DNA of 64,000 nucleotides from Candidatus Regiella insecticola LSR1 (GTDB lineage Bacteria; Pseudomonadota; Gammaproteobacteria; Enterobacterales; Enterobacteriaceae): NCBI RefSeq assembly GCF_000143625.1, contig NZ_GL379589.1, positions 258,743 to 322,742 of the forward strand, read 5' to 3'. Shown piece by piece: positions 38,625 to 48,094 of this stretch (position 1 is its first letter; each line of letters starts with the position of its first letter). The notes under the pieces were generated by a model. It saw only the letters and a program-made list of their open reading frames with translations, ran no database searches and was not told where the DNA came from. The position numbers and the translations under genes were made by a program.

Positions 38625-39728
38625 ATGAATAAAATTGCTCTATATTGCCGCGCAGGTTTTGAAAAAGAATGTGCGGCAGAAATAAGCGCTAAAGCGGCTG
38701 AGTACGATGTATTTGGTTTTGCGCGAGTAAAAGAAAAAAGTGGTTATGTATTATTTGAATGTTACCAGCCTGATGATGCAGATCGCTTGATTAAGGAGTT
38801 ACCTTTTTGCGAGCTTATTTTTGCTCGCCAGATGATGGTTGTTGGAGAATTACTACGTCATTTACCGTCACATGATCGAATATCATCGATTGTTGGTATG
38901 CTAATCGGTGTCATCGAAAATGGCGGCGAATTAAGGGTAGAGGTCGCTGATACGAATAAGAGCAAAGAGTTGCTGAAATTTTGTCGTAAACTGACCGTAC
39001 CATTGCGTAAATGTTTGCGTGAACACAAAATATTGTTGACGAACTATGCGCCTTCTCAACCTGTCATCCATGTGTTTTTTATTGCTCCAGGTTGTTGTTA
39101 TGTCGGTTACTCTTACAGCAATAATAATTCACCTTTTTATATGGGGATCCCTCGCCTCAAATTGCCTGCTGATGCTCCTAGCCGCTCAACATTAAAATTG
39201 GAAGAGGCTTTTCATGTTTTTATCCCCATTGATGAGTGGGAAGACCGCCTGGCTAGCGGTATGCATGCGGTTGATCTCGGCGCTTGTCCTGGCGGCTGGA
39301 CTTATCAGTTAGTACAGCGGAGTATGAGGGTACAAGCTATTGACAATGGCATGATAGATCAGCGGTTAATCGATGGAGGCCAGGTGGCTCATGTTCGTGC
39401 TGATGGTTTTAAATATGAACCGACCAGTAACAAAATTTATTGGTTGGTCTGTGATATGGTGGAAAAACCGGCGAAAGTGACGCAATTGATTAGCAAATGG
39501 CTAATCAAAGGGTGGTGCCGTGAAGCGATTTTCAATCTTAAATTACCAATGAAAAAACGTTACGAAGAAGTGTGCAAAAATTTAGCGCGGTTAGAAGGGC
39601 AGCTCGGCATACAGGGAACTAATGCTACGATTCGAGCGAAGCAACTTTATCATGATCGTGAGGAGGTTACGATCCACGTCCGTCGTATCTGGCCTGAAAT
39701 GCCGGGGCGTCGTAACGAAAGAGACTAA
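38625..39728 (+). CDS. rlmM: 23S rRNA C2498 2'-O-ribose methyltransferase RlmM
   Basis: SAM-dependent methyltransferase acting on 23S rRNA C2498. 367 residues. N-terminal THUMP-like region, SAM-binding [14 protein letters not shown] and the catalytic [11 protein letters not shown] / [11 protein letters not shown] are intact. No clear Shine-Dalgarno is visible just upstream. Single gene, terminator downstream at 39875. Confidence 0.95.
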   Translation: MNKIALYCRAGFEKECAAEISAKAAEYDVFGFARVKEKSGYVLFECYQPDDADRLIKELPFCELIFARQMMVVGELLRHLPSHDRISSIVGMLIGVIENGGELRVEVADTNKSKELLKFCRKLTVPLRKCLREHKILLTNYAPSQPVIHVFFIAPGCCYVGYSYSNNNSPFYMGIPRLKLPADAPSRSTLKLEEAFHVFIPIDEWEDRLASGMHAVDLGACPGGWTYQLVQRSMRVQAIDNGMIDQRLIDGGQVAHVRADGFKYEPTSNKIYWLVCDMVEKPAKVTQLISKWLIKGWCREAIFNLKLPMKKRYEEVCKNLARLEGQLGIQGTNATIRAKQLYHDREEVTIHVRRIWPEMPGRRNERD

Positions 39729-39874
39729 TGCAGGGAAGAACGCGCCGCACTATTCCGGGGCGCTGTAGTTTCAGTAGCTCTGGTTTTTTTAAATCTGTTA
39801 GAAAATTTTTTATTGCTCGTTAATACTGGATCAAATAAAGCTAGAATGCTTATTCACGTCCTTGTTTTTGTAAA

Positions 39875-39905
39875 AAAACAACGGCGTTGTTTTGATCCTT
39901 TTTTC
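39875..39905. terminator. bidirectional hairpin between rlmM and zapB
   Basis: AAAACAAC-GGC-GTTGTTTT with A-run before and T-rich sequence after (TGATCCTTTTTT). It can serve rlmM (+) and zapB (-), which converge here. Confidence 0.65.
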
Positions 39906-39932
39906 ATGCTTAAAAAGATTTTGAATAATCTC

Positions 39933-40172
39933 TTAGACCTCGTCCATTTTACCTAATATTTTTTCTAAATGCTCTTTCCAGACACTTTGTTCTTGTTTTA
40001 ATTGCTCATTTTCACGCTGCAATATTTCAATAGTATTGGTATCTTCTTGCCCTTTTTGAAATAGTCCCTGATTTTTTTCTTTTAACTCGTCAATTTCCAT
40101 TTGTAATAAGGTGATGGTATCAATAGCTTGTTGAACTTTTGCTTCCAATTTTTCAAATACTTCAAATGACAT
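39933..40172 (-). CDS. zapB: cell division protein ZapB
   Basis: Coiled-coil factor that stabilises the Z ring through ZapA. 79 residues from ATG at 40172 ([20 protein letters not shown]), matching the family length; upstream in-frame codons are less likely. The whole protein is heptad-rich. The C-terminal GKMDEV matches. Confidence 0.93.
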   Translation of the reverse strand: MSFEVFEKLEAKVQQAIDTITLLQMEIDELKEKNQGLFQKGQEDTNTIEILQRENEQLKQEQSVWKEHLEKILGKMDEV

Positions 40173-40307
40173 TGTTCGTCCCCTTATGATAACCAATTAA
40201 TTACGGTGACTGCTCCCCGGTCACATATTAATGCGCAACCGAGAAAATCACTACACTGAAAACGTTAATTTGATGTTTTAATATGTTGAAATTGAAAATC
40301 ATGATGG

Positions 40308-40571
40308 TTAATGATTCCACAACTCTTGAATTAAACTGCGCACTCTGACTTTCGATGCCATGGCGACACGCGCGATAACACGATTAGCACTTAATTCTGA
40401 TACTTCAGTATTCCATTCGTCAAATGAATGTTCAGAATAACTATCATTAAAAATTTTTTCTATCGATGACTCGGCTTCAGACATATCAGTAAAAATTTTA
40501 GTATTGACTAAACAACGTGCGATAATCGAAACTTTTTTTATGGCAATCTTTTTCATAACTGTTTTTTTCAT
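40308..40571 (-). CDS. unrecognised small basic protein
   Basis: 87 residues, Lys-rich N-terminus (MKKTVMKKIAIKKVSIIARC), acidic middle (MSEAESSIEKIFNDSYSEHS) and basic C-terminus. No signal peptide or membrane segment is clear. No family recognised. The upstream region is occupied by a transposon relic. Confidence 0.45.
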   Translation of the reverse strand: MKKTVMKKIAIKKVSIIARCLVNTKIFTDMSEAESSIEKIFNDSYSEHSFDEWNTEVSELSANRVIARVAMASKVRVRSLIQELWNH

Positions 40572-40579
40572 ATTTTATC

Positions 40580-40865
40580 CTGTATGCCGTAAAACCTCGT
40601 CCTTCAGGGCGGGGATATAGGGTCTGTTTTTCCAACTAACCGGTATTAAAATGCCGCGGTTAACAGCGAAAGCTTCGGCATAACTATGGCGGCAATCAGT
40701 ACCGCAGGGCATGCGGGATATTAAGCCTGTGGAGACTCGGCGCAGCTAGGGCACTCGATGAAGCAGGAACCCACTGAGGCGAGTCAGGCTTCGGGTCTGA
40801 ACGCGGTAGGGATCCTCGCCGTTTATGACGGGGAGGATGTCAACCTTGTATACTTGTGGCGTATC
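40580..40865 (+). pseudogene. TnpB (IS200/IS605-type) 3' end relic with right-end hairpins
   Basis: One frame reads like the conserved TnpB C-terminus: SESFGITMAAISTAGHAGY, a stop codon, then ACGDSAQLGHSMKQEPTEAS and ASGLNAVGILAV. The stop (TAA) interrupts the CxxC region. Hairpins of the right end type are present: ACCTCGTCCTTCAGGGCGGG at 40590 and GACGGGGAGGATGTCAA at 40833. In active elements this region also encodes the TnpB guide (omega) RNA scaffold. No TnpB nuclease domain remains here. Confidence 0.6.
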
Positions 40866-40935
40866 TTAGCACAATTAATGTACATTTGCTGATATGCTAC
40901 CGCGCTTTTTTATTAGATTGCGAACAGGCTCTTAA

Positions 40936-41055
40936 TCCCCTTCGCCTTTGAAGCTGCCGCGTTGTTGGCTGCGGGTGCTCGCCTCATGGTATGTCTATGC
41001 TCATCGGTCGGTCGCCCTGGCCGCCTAGCGGCAGCTTCAAAGGCGATGGGTATAT
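40936..41055. repeat. R1 intergenic repeat
   Basis: R1 variant with ends CCCTTCGCCTTTGAAGCTGC-type on the left (CTTCGCCTTTGAAG) and CTTCAAAGGCGATGGGTATA on the right. It lies between the TnpB relic and the end of bioA. Confidence 0.75.
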
Positions 41056-41056
41056 C

Positions 41057-42049
41057 TCATGAATTTACAATCGCCGTGACAGCATCAGTCAACTGTGTAA
41101 GCTGCTTGGGTTGGATAATATAGGGCGGCATGAGATAAATGAGTTTTCCAAAGGGGCGGATCCACACCCCTTTTTCAACAAATTGGCGTTGTAATTGAGC
41201 AACATTGATTTGTTGTTTCATTTCGACGACACCGATGGCACTTAATACCCGAACATCCGCTACTTGTGGGCTCTCTTTTAGCTGTGATAATGCTCGCCAT
41301 AATTTTTTTTCGATGGCTTTAACTTGATTTTGCCAGCGGTTTTTCTCTAATAACGCAAGACTCGCGTTCGCTAGTGCACAGGCGAGCGGGTTAGCCATAA
41401 AGGTAGGACCATGCATAAAACATCCGGCATCACCTTTGCTTATTGTTTCAGCAATATGACGCGTGGTTAGTGTGGCCGCCAATGTCATATATCCTCCGGT
41501 TAAGGCTTTACCTAAACAAAGAATATCGGGAGTGATCTGAGCGTGATCACAAGCAAAAAGTTGACCCGTACGGCCAAAACCGGTGGCGATTTCATCGGCA
41601 ATTAATAAAATATTGTACTTATCACAAAGCGCTCTAACCTGTTTTAAATAATTAGGGTGATAGAAACGCATGCCACCTGCCCCTTGCACAATAGGTTCGA
41701 AGATCACAGCAGCGATCTCACTCGCATGCTGTTCAATTAAAGTACGAAATTCACTGATATCATCTTCACGCCAATGATCGAATAATTTTTTATCATCTTG
41801 GCCGCTATTAACTTGGCATTGGGGTACCGACGCAAACAGATTCTCAGTTATATATCCCTGATAAAGGCTATGCATAGCATTTTGTGGATCACAGACCGAG
41901 ATGGTAGCCAAAGTATCCCCATGATAACTGTGGCGTAATGCCAACATTCGCTGGCGTTTTTCTCCTTTCGCTTGCCAGTATTGCAGCGCCATTTTCAAGG
42001 CCACTTCTACCGCTATCGATCCTGAATCAGCGAGAAACACGCATTCGAG
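41057..42049 (-). pseudogene. bioA: adenosylmethionine-8-amino-7-oxononanoate aminotransferase, N-terminally truncated
   Basis: PLP enzyme of biotin synthesis (KAPA to DAPA). The visible frame runs from LECVFLADSGS at the IS junction to the normal C-terminus, about 330 of 430 residues. The PLP lysine region LCLGKALTGGYM and the LIADEIATGFGRTG motif are present. The first approximately 100 residues are missing: IS copy A3 lies exactly at the break, and no bioA sequence is found on its far side. Biotin synthesis by this copy is therefore lost. Confidence 0.9.
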
Positions 42050-42089
42050 CGGTAATTGTCAATGTAGTTGTCGCCCAGGATGTAAAATC

Positions 42090-43190
42090 CTAGGCTGCTT
42101 TTTTGGCGTCTGGTTTCACCTTTTTTTCTCTGGATTTTTGTGGATTTAAATGGACTTCTTTCACATACGGCCACTGACGGATTTGACCTGCCCAGCGTGT
42201 AGGGTTTGCAGCGCGTGCCTTTTCATACACTGTGTTACGCTGAGCTAATAGGGCTTTATCAAGGCCTGCATGTCTTTGTGCAGGTGTGACAAATTCAATG
42301 GCACTGTGGCGATGTTCTTGATTATACCAGTGCACCACGTGTTCGACCCATGCGCGGGCGTCTTGAAGGTTGTCAAAAGGGTTAACCGGGTACTCAGGGC
42401 GATATTTTAGCGTCTTGAAGGCCGATTCAGAATAGGGATTGTCGTTGCTCAGGGAGGGTCGACTCAACGAAGTCGCTATTCCCAATGTTTCGAGCGTAAA
42501 CAACAGGATAGCGCCTTTCATCGGGCTGCCGTTGTCGGAGTGTAGGGTGACTTGACCGGGCAAAATCCCCTCACGCTGACAAATATCTTTGATCATATCA
42601 CTGGCATGCTGGGCACTTTCTTCAGCATATACCTGCCAACCGACAATCTTACGGCTAAAAATATCGAGGAAAAGGTAGAGGTAAAAATACTGGCCTTTAA
42701 TACGGCTGGGGAGATAAGTGATATCCCAACTGTAGAGCTGGTTGGGCGCGGTGGCACAGAGTGCCCGAAGCTTAAAACGTGGTTTTGCCTGGCGTTCTGC
42801 TCGTCGATGCTTCAGTTGCCTGGCGTCCCGCAATACGCGATAAAAAGTGGATTCGGAGGCGAAATAGAGCCCTTCATCAGCCAACATCGGCACAATTTGA
42901 CTCGGGGGTAAATGAGCAAATTTGGCCGAAGAGGTTATTTCCAGTAGCTTAGCCCGCTCACAGGGTGAGAGTTTGTGGGGCGGCGGCGCTGTTCGGCGCG
43001 TTCGGCCATCCACTTGCTCGATAGCTTTCTGCCAGCGCTGTAGGGTTCGCGTGCTTAGCCCAATCAGGAGACAAGCCTGTTGTTGCCGCGCTCCGGCCTG
43101 CGTTGCTTCAGTAATCCACATCATAATAGACTGGCGCTGTTCGGGAATAATCATTTTTCCTCTTACTGCGTTGTGTTCGCTTCGGGTCAC
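42090..43190 (-). CDS. IS3-family transposase OrfB
   Basis: 366 codons from the overlap with orfA; the ATG at about 43154 gives MIIPEQRQSIMMWI. The HTH-like start is followed by the DDE domain: SWDITYLPSRIKG (first Asp), HSDNGSPMKG (second Asp) and ESAFKTLKYRP (Glu). The C-terminus has the LxxAxxRHAG type of end. In IS3 elements it is made as an OrfAB fusion by -1 frameshifting; a run GGAAAAATG in the overlap is the candidate site. Confidence 0.9.
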   Translation of the reverse strand: MTRSEHNAVRGKMIIPEQRQSIMMWITEATQAGARQQQACLLIGLSTRTLQRWQKAIEQVDGRTRRTAPPPHKLSPCERAKLLEITSSAKFAHLPPSQIVPMLADEGLYFASESTFYRVLRDARQLKHRRAERQAKPRFKLRALCATAPNQLYSWDITYLPSRIKGQYFYLYLFLDIFSRKIVGWQVYAEESAQHASDMIKDICQREGILPGQVTLHSDNGSPMKGAILLFTLETLGIATSLSRPSLSNDNPYSESAFKTLKYRPEYPVNPFDNLQDARAWVEHVVHWYNQEHRHSAIEFVTPAQRHAGLDKALLAQRNTVYEKARAANPTRWAGQIRQWPYVKEVHLNPQKSREKKVKPDAKKAA

Positions 43191-43401
43191 AAAAATCCGC
43201 GCGCCATTGCTTCAGGTGATGAACAAAAATACCCTGCCCCCTGCACCAAGAGGCGAGTTCACTTTCTGCTAAACAACTTCTTAGCTTCCTCGGCGGCACG
43301 TTAAGTTCATCCGCAATGGCTTTCATTGTACGCCCATTCCGATGATAAACCTTACACAGCGCCTGCTCTTTAAACTCTTCCGAATACGTCGGTTTTTCCA
43401 T
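43108..43401 (-). CDS. IS3-family OrfA (HTH protein)
   Basis: 97 residues: MEKPTYSEEFKEQALCKVYH with the HTH segment MKAIADELNVPPRKLRSCLA. It overlaps orfB, as in IS3 elements. Identical versions are in copies A1 (22061-22354) and A4 (49402-49695); absent from A2. Confidence 0.88.
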   Translation of the reverse strand: MEKPTYSEEFKEQALCKVYHRNGRTMKAIADELNVPPRKLRSCLAESELASWCRGQGIFVHHLKQWRADFCDPKRTQRSKRKNDYSRTAPVYYDVDY

Positions 43402-43470
43402 GATTATATCGCCTCTTTATTAGTTCCCATTAACGAAAATTAGAGGCGACAACTAGACTGACACTGGGGG

Positions 43471-43636
43471 CGCGCTGCAAACCCTACACGCTGGGCAGGT
43501 CAAATCCGTCAGTGGCCGTATGTGAAAGAAGTCCATTTAAATCCACAAAAATCCAGAGAAAAAAAGGTGAAACCAGACGCCAAAAAAGCAGCCTAGGATT
43601 TTACATCCTGGGCGACAACTACATTGACAATTACCG
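43471..43636 (+). mobile_element. inverted 3' end fragment of the IS3-family element
   Basis: 166 bp corresponding to the orfB end (from the segment AANPTRWAGQIRQWPY-like coding) and the terminus ATTGACAATTACCG, in the orientation opposite to A3. It abuts A3 directly. Confidence 0.85.
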
Positions 43637-43697
43637 ACACTCACCTGGGATTCGATTGATTGCCGCCTTGCCGTAACTCGAAATTCATTGGGTATAT
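43637..43697. repeat. R1 half
   Basis: Right half of R1 in reverse: GATTGCCGCCTTGCCGTAAC to TCATTGGGTATA. It sits between the IS fragment and the end of tktA. Confidence 0.7.
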
Positions 43698-43708
43698 TTA
43701 TTAGACCT

Positions 43709-45700
43709 CTACTGCAATAAAGCCTCTGCTTGTTCAATTACATTTTCAACAGTGAAGCCAAATTCTTTAAACAGTAATTCTGCCGGCGCAGATTCGCCAA
43801 AAGTATTCATGCCGATCACCGCGCCCTTTAAACCCACGTATTTATACCAATAATCAGCACTGCCCGCTTCTATTGCCAGGCGAGCACTAACGGCAGATGG
43901 CAATACCGATTCACGGTAAGTCGCTTCTTGCTGATCAAACAGATCGGTCGAGGGCATTGATACCACGCGAACCTGATGGCCTTTTTCGGTCAATTGTTTA
44001 GCGGCATCGATAGCGAGTGAAACTTCTGATCCGGTGGCAATCAAAATCAGCACAGGTTGACCAAGGCAATCTTGCAGTACATAGCCCCCTTTGCTGATAT
44101 TTTCTACTTGTTGCTCGGTTCGCGGTTGTTGTATCAAATTTTGCCGAGAAAAAAGCAGGGCACTGGGGCCATTTTGGCGTTGCAACGCGCATTGCCACGC
44201 CACCGCTGATTCGACCTGATCACAAGGGCGCCAGGTGCTTAGATTAGGTGTCAAACGTAGACTGGCGATTTGTTCCACCGGTTGATGGGTCGGCCCGTCT
44301 TCACCCAGCCCAATCGAATCATGGGTATAGACAAAAATACTGCGTATTTTCATCAGCGCCGCCATGCGCACCGCATTACGTGCATATTCGACAAACATCA
44401 AAAAAGTGGCGCCATAAGGGATAAAACCGCCGTGTAACGCAATACCATTCATGATAGCGGACATGCCGAATTCACGTACACCGTAGTGAATGTAGTTGCC
44501 ATCGTGGTTTGCCGTCAGAGGTTTAGAGCCTGACCAGTTGGTCAGATTACTGGGGGTGAGATCCGCGGAGCCACCCAATAATTCCGGCAGTATTTTTCCA
44601 AAGGCTTCTAATGTATTTTGCGATGCTTTACGGCTGGCGATATCAGCGGGGGTATTTTGCAACGTTTCAATAAATTTTTTAGATTCCATCGCCCAATCAT
44701 CAGGCAATTGGCCTTGGACACGGCGTTCGAATTCCGTAGCCAATTGAGGATAGGCTTGGGCATAAGCCGCCCATTTTGCGTTCCAAGCGGCTTCTTTTTC
44801 TTTGCCTGTTTCTTTAGCATCCCAAGCGGTATAAACAGCGGGCGGAATGTCAAAGGGTGGATAGTGCCAGTTGAGTGCGACGCGGGTAGCAGCGATTTCT
44901 GTATCCCCCAAGGGCGCACCATGAACATCATGACTGCCGGCTTTATTCGGTGATCCTTGGCCAATAATGGTTTTACAAATCAGTATCGAAGGTTTATCCG
45001 TTACTCGCGCTTCGTCAATCGCTTTTTTAATCGCCTTCGCATCATGACCATCGATATTCTCTATCACATGCCAACCATAGGCGACAAAACGCGCGGCGGT
45101 ATCATCAGTAAACCAGCCTTTAACATCACCATCAATGGAAATACCATTATCATCATAAAAAGCGATGAGTTTGCCCAATTGCAGAGTGCCGGCCAGTGAA
45201 CAGACTTCATGAGAAATCCCCTCCATCAGGCAGCCATCGCCGATAAAAACATAGCTGTAATGATCGACTATTTTGTGATCGGGGCGATTAAATTGTGCCG
45301 CCAAGGTGCGTTCAGCAATGGCAAAACCGACCGCATTTGCCAGACCTTGTCCCAAGGGACCGGTGGTGGTTTCCACGCCGGGTGTGTAGCCATATTCAGG
45401 ATGCCCTGGTGTTTTGGAATCGAATTGGCGAAAATTTTTCAGCTCCTCCATCGACAGATGATAACCGGTAAGATGAAGCAGGCTGTATATCAACATCGAG
45501 CCATGGCCGTTAGAGAGTACAAAACGGTCACGGTTGATCCAATGGGGGTTGCAGGGATTATGCTGCATATAATCACGCCACAGTACTTCGGCAATGTCCG
45601 CCATCCCCATCGGGGCGCCGGGGTGGCCAGATTTGGCTTTTTGCACCGCATCAATGCTCAATACACGGATAGCGTTAGCAAGCTCTTTACGAGAGGTCAT
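43709..45700 (-). CDS. tktA: transketolase
   Basis: TPP enzyme transferring two-carbon units in the non-oxidative pentose phosphate pathway. 663 residues, normal length, and intact. The N-terminal motif [20 protein letters not shown], the TPP motif [14 protein letters not shown] and the C-terminal Pyr-domain residues ([19 protein letters not shown]) are all present. Ribosome site AGGAGAA precedes the start at 45700. tktA and tktB cannot be told apart by sequence alone; tktA is likelier as the main gene. Confidence 0.95.
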   Translation of the reverse strand: MTSRKELANAIRVLSIDAVQKAKSGHPGAPMGMADIAEVLWRDYMQHNPCNPHWINRDRFVLSNGHGSMLIYSLLHLTGYHLSMEELKNFRQFDSKTPGHPEYGYTPGVETTTGPLGQGLANAVGFAIAERTLAAQFNRPDHKIVDHYSYVFIGDGCLMEGISHEVCSLAGTLQLGKLIAFYDDNGISIDGDVKGWFTDDTAARFVAYGWHVIENIDGHDAKAIKKAIDEARVTDKPSILICKTIIGQGSPNKAGSHDVHGAPLGDTEIAATRVALNWHYPPFDIPPAVYTAWDAKETGKEKEAAWNAKWAAYAQAYPQLATEFERRVQGQLPDDWAMESKKFIETLQNTPADIASRKASQNTLEAFGKILPELLGGSADLTPSNLTNWSGSKPLTANHDGNYIHYGVREFGMSAIMNGIALHGGFIPYGATFLMFVEYARNAVRMAALMKIRSIFVYTHDSIGLGEDGPTHQPVEQIASLRLTPNLSTWRPCDQVESAVAWQCALQRQNGPSALLFSRQNLIQQPRTEQQVENISKGGYVLQDCLGQPVLILIATGSEVSLAIDAAKQLTEKGHQVRVVSMPSTDLFDQQEATYRESVLPSAVSARLAIEAGSADYWYKYVGLKGAVIGMNTFGESAPAELLFKEFGFTVENVIEQAEALLQ

Positions 45701-46002
45701 GTTTTTCTCCTGGTGGGATTAAAAAAGCGTCCAAGTCTAACATTCTCTCAGACAGAGGATTAAAACAGCAATGATTAAAATTCAGCAGAAAATGTTGTGA
45801 TGGGTGGTTGTGGGGTTTTGAAAGGAGAGTGGCGCTTTATTTTCGGTGAGATTTCCGCTGAGTGGTATTTTTGGCAGTGAAGCCAGAGAGCTTTTAAACT
45901 CTCTTTGTATGTTGAATCTAGCCACCAGCCCCTTGGTCTCAGAATATTCCTTCTTTTTCATTCGCCATGAGGAAAAGCGCTTTTAACAATTTATTTTTTA
46001 TC
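45701..46002. other. gap upstream of tktA
   Basis: No gene is visible. Notable: GGTTGTGGGGTTTTGAAAGG at about 45806, repeated in related form at about 46786 (GGTTGCAGGTTTTTTGAAAG), and a weak hairpin AGAGAG(8 nt)CTCTCT at 45885-45904. The tktA promoter must lie here. Confidence 0.5.
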
Positions 46003-46647
46003 TTACTTAGATGGTTCAAGACCCTTGCGAAGGTCTGAGGTTAAAGATAATAAATTGTCCTTACTTAAAAGAGGAGTGCTAGGTGTTATAGCTGGAATAC
46101 TAGGTTTCTGAGCTGCTGCTTTACCATCTACAGCCATAGAAAAGAGTACGGGAGATTGTTCTTTAGTAATTATTCCCGCCTGAACTAATTGATGAAGAAA
46201 GTTTTGATAACTCTCCTGTGGAGATATTACTTTAGATTCAGAGGATTCTTTTAACTCAGTAAACTTTGAGCTAATATTAGGTTCCTTAGCGGCTTTATTA
46301 GCTACGTTCAAAGCCTCTTTTTTAGCTTCTGCCGAACGACTGTCTGCATTACGATAGAGTTCACTTTGCTTCTTTTGAGTTATTTTTCCTTTGGTGAGTA
46401 ATTCGTCATAAACCTTCACTTCAGCTTCACGCCATTCACCACTGAACTTAATAAGGAAAGCTTCCATTTCGTAGATTTGAGCTCTAACCAAATCTGCTTC
46501 TTGCTCTATAAAAGACTTAGCAGGAGACTGTCCAGTTCCCGTTATCTGATGAACTCCTGGGGTCGTTTTTTTGGATTGCAACGCTTCATTATTAGAGGCG
46601 CGTGATATATTTTGGGGAGCTGATGTGGCAGCTGTTGATCCTGGCAT
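46003..46647 (-). CDS. unrecognised coiled-coil protein, possible effector
   Basis: 214 residues, no signal peptide, Ser/Thr/Asn-rich N-terminus (MPGSTAATSAPQNISRASNN) and a helical middle (about 50-150) with Glu/Lys/Ala heptads (EQEADLVRAQIYEMEAFLIK). The C-terminus is LLSLTSDLRKGLEPSK. The composition resembles secreted effectors of insect symbionts and pathogens, but no family is recognised. The upstream region is AT-rich. Confidence 0.5.
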   Translation of the reverse strand: MPGSTAATSAPQNISRASNNEALQSKKTTPGVHQITGTGQSPAKSFIEQEADLVRAQIYEMEAFLIKFSGEWREAEVKVYDELLTKGKITQKKQSELYRNADSRSAEAKKEALNVANKAAKEPNISSKFTELKESSESKVISPQESYQNFLHQLVQAGIITKEQSPVLFSMAVDGKAAAQKPSIPAITPSTPLLSKDNLLSLTSDLRKGLEPSK

Positions 46648-46834
46648 TTAATAAATCCTCGGTTAATTTAAAGATATCTGTCTTTTTTTTGACAGGTATC
46701 GATAAATATACAGACAATTTATATAAAATATTTTCAAAAAACGTTCATTTATTAAACTGAATCAATTATCTGAGTCATGATGTTTGGTTGCAGGTTTTTT
46801 GAAAGGAGAGCGGGGATTTTGTAGAAGATGATAA

Positions 46835-46869
46835 GGCCAAATCCCTTGCTGGGATTTGGCCTGTTTTTT
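46835..46869 (+). terminator. strong intrinsic terminator
   Basis: GGCCAAATCCC, loop TTGCT, GGGATTTGGCC, followed by TGTTTTTTT on the plus strand. No plus-strand gene ends just before it, so it is either an orphan of a deleted gene or protects against read-through. Confidence 0.75.
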
Positions 46870-46919
46870 TGAAAATGAAAGGTAGTTTAGATTAAGGGTT
46901 AATCTTCATTTTTTATCCT

Positions 46920-47145
46920 TTACAGTTCTCCTATCTTCTGGCGTTGTTTTGCTAGCATTTCTTCCAGTTGAGAAGGCTCCTTCGGCTTCAGATTTTTCTC
47001 GGAAGGATTCTCCTGCGGAATAGATCTGAGACCGGTTTTTAAGTTTTGCAGTTCTTTCTGCCTTGTAATAGGAGCATCAATAGAAACTTTACTCTCTATA
47101 TTTTTCGGCTTCGGCTTCAGTTGTGGCTTCACTTTAGCTGCTATC
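46920..47145 (-). pseudogene. C-terminal fragment of an unrecognised Lys/Pro-rich protein
   Basis: About 74 codons ending SQLEEMLAKQRQKIGEL. It is Lys/Pro/Gln-rich (KPQLKPKPKNIESK). The frame runs into sequence antisense to traC at about 47145, so it is cut by a rearrangement. The short amphipathic end LEEMLAKQRQKI is the only structured-looking part. No family recognised. Confidence 0.45.
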
Positions 47146-48094
47146 AGCAATATCAGTGAGTCTGGTGAACGTATTCGTGATCAATTGGCGGTGTTAGCCA
47201 GTCCGAATGGCACGCTAGATGAAGTGCATGAAGATTTATTGCTAAAAGCCGTAATGAGCGCCTGGAACAGTAAGCAACAAACTGCCCGTATTGATGATGT
47301 GGTGGATTACCTGAAAACCGCCCGCAATGCGCCCCATTACGCCAATGCTGAGCGTATTACCGGGCGTATGGACGAAATTATCGAATTGTTGGAGAAATAC
47401 AGTGTACAGGGTATTTACAGTGATTATTTTAACAGTGATCAACCTTCTCTGAGCGGTGATGCCAGAATGGTGGTGCTGGAGTTGGGCGGTTTGCAGGATA
47501 AACCGGCGTTGCTGGCAGCGGTGATGTTTTCGTTGATTATTTATATTGAAGACAAAATGTATCACAGCCCGCGCGATCAGAAAAAATGTTGCACTATTGA
47601 TGAAGGTTGGAAGCTGCTGAACTTCAAAAATGCCAAAGTCGGCGCCTTTATTGAAACGGGCTACCGTACCGTGCGTCGCCATCTGGGTTCATTTATCACT
47701 ATCAGCCAGAACATCAAGGATTTTGATGCCGATGATGCGTCTACGGCGGCTAAAGCCGCGTGGGGGAATTCTGCTTTTAAGTTAGTGCTGAAACAGGATG
47801 CGGCAGAGTTCAAAGCCTATAACCAAAGCCGCCCGGATCAGTTCAGTGAACTGGAACGTTTAGTTATCAGTCGATTTGGTGATGCAAAAGACTAATGGTT
47901 TAGCGCTTTTATGCTGCGCATTAATTGTCGATCCCCTCAGTCGCGCTATGTTCAGCTCGAATGGGCGTGATTTTGAATTTATCCGTGATCAACGCCGCAA
48001 AGGGGTAGATATCCACACCGCAGTTTATGCCTTGGCACAACGTAACTTCCCTGAGGAAATGGAGGCGCTGGAATTATGGTCAACAATAGCGTAA
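47146..48094 (+). pseudogene. traC: F-type conjugation ATPase TraC (VirB4-like), C-terminal part, broken
   Basis: Starts inside the gene (ISESGERIRDQLAVLASPNG). It has the Walker B region (KKCCTIDEGWKLLNF) and the C-terminal ATPase part (FKLVLKQDAAEFKAY). TAA replaces a Gln codon after FGDAKD, a small deletion follows near 47925, and the end is read in another frame (VDPLSRAMFSSNGRDFEFIR to ALELWSTIA). The N-terminal two thirds are missing. It is followed by trbI and traW in the F order. Confidence 0.88.

Larger units (their letters stand above)
42050..43470 (-). mobile_element. IS3-family element, full-length copy A3
   Basis: 1421 bp, the only complete copy: CGGTAATTGTCAATG at one end and CTGACACTGGGGG at the other. 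The inner inverted repeats are TGTCAATGTAGTTGTCGCC and TGTCAGTCTAGTTGTCGCC. It contains orfA and orfB and truncates bioA. It is probably the source of the transposase for the deleted copies. Confidence 0.92.

Noticed and set aside
44608-45763. Plus and minus ORFs inside tktA
   Set aside because: Shadows of a fully conserved transketolase gene.
46835-46869. Terminator of the 46920 fragment (minus strand)
   Set aside because: The T-run is on the plus-strand side only; on the minus strand the hairpin is followed by TTATCATC.
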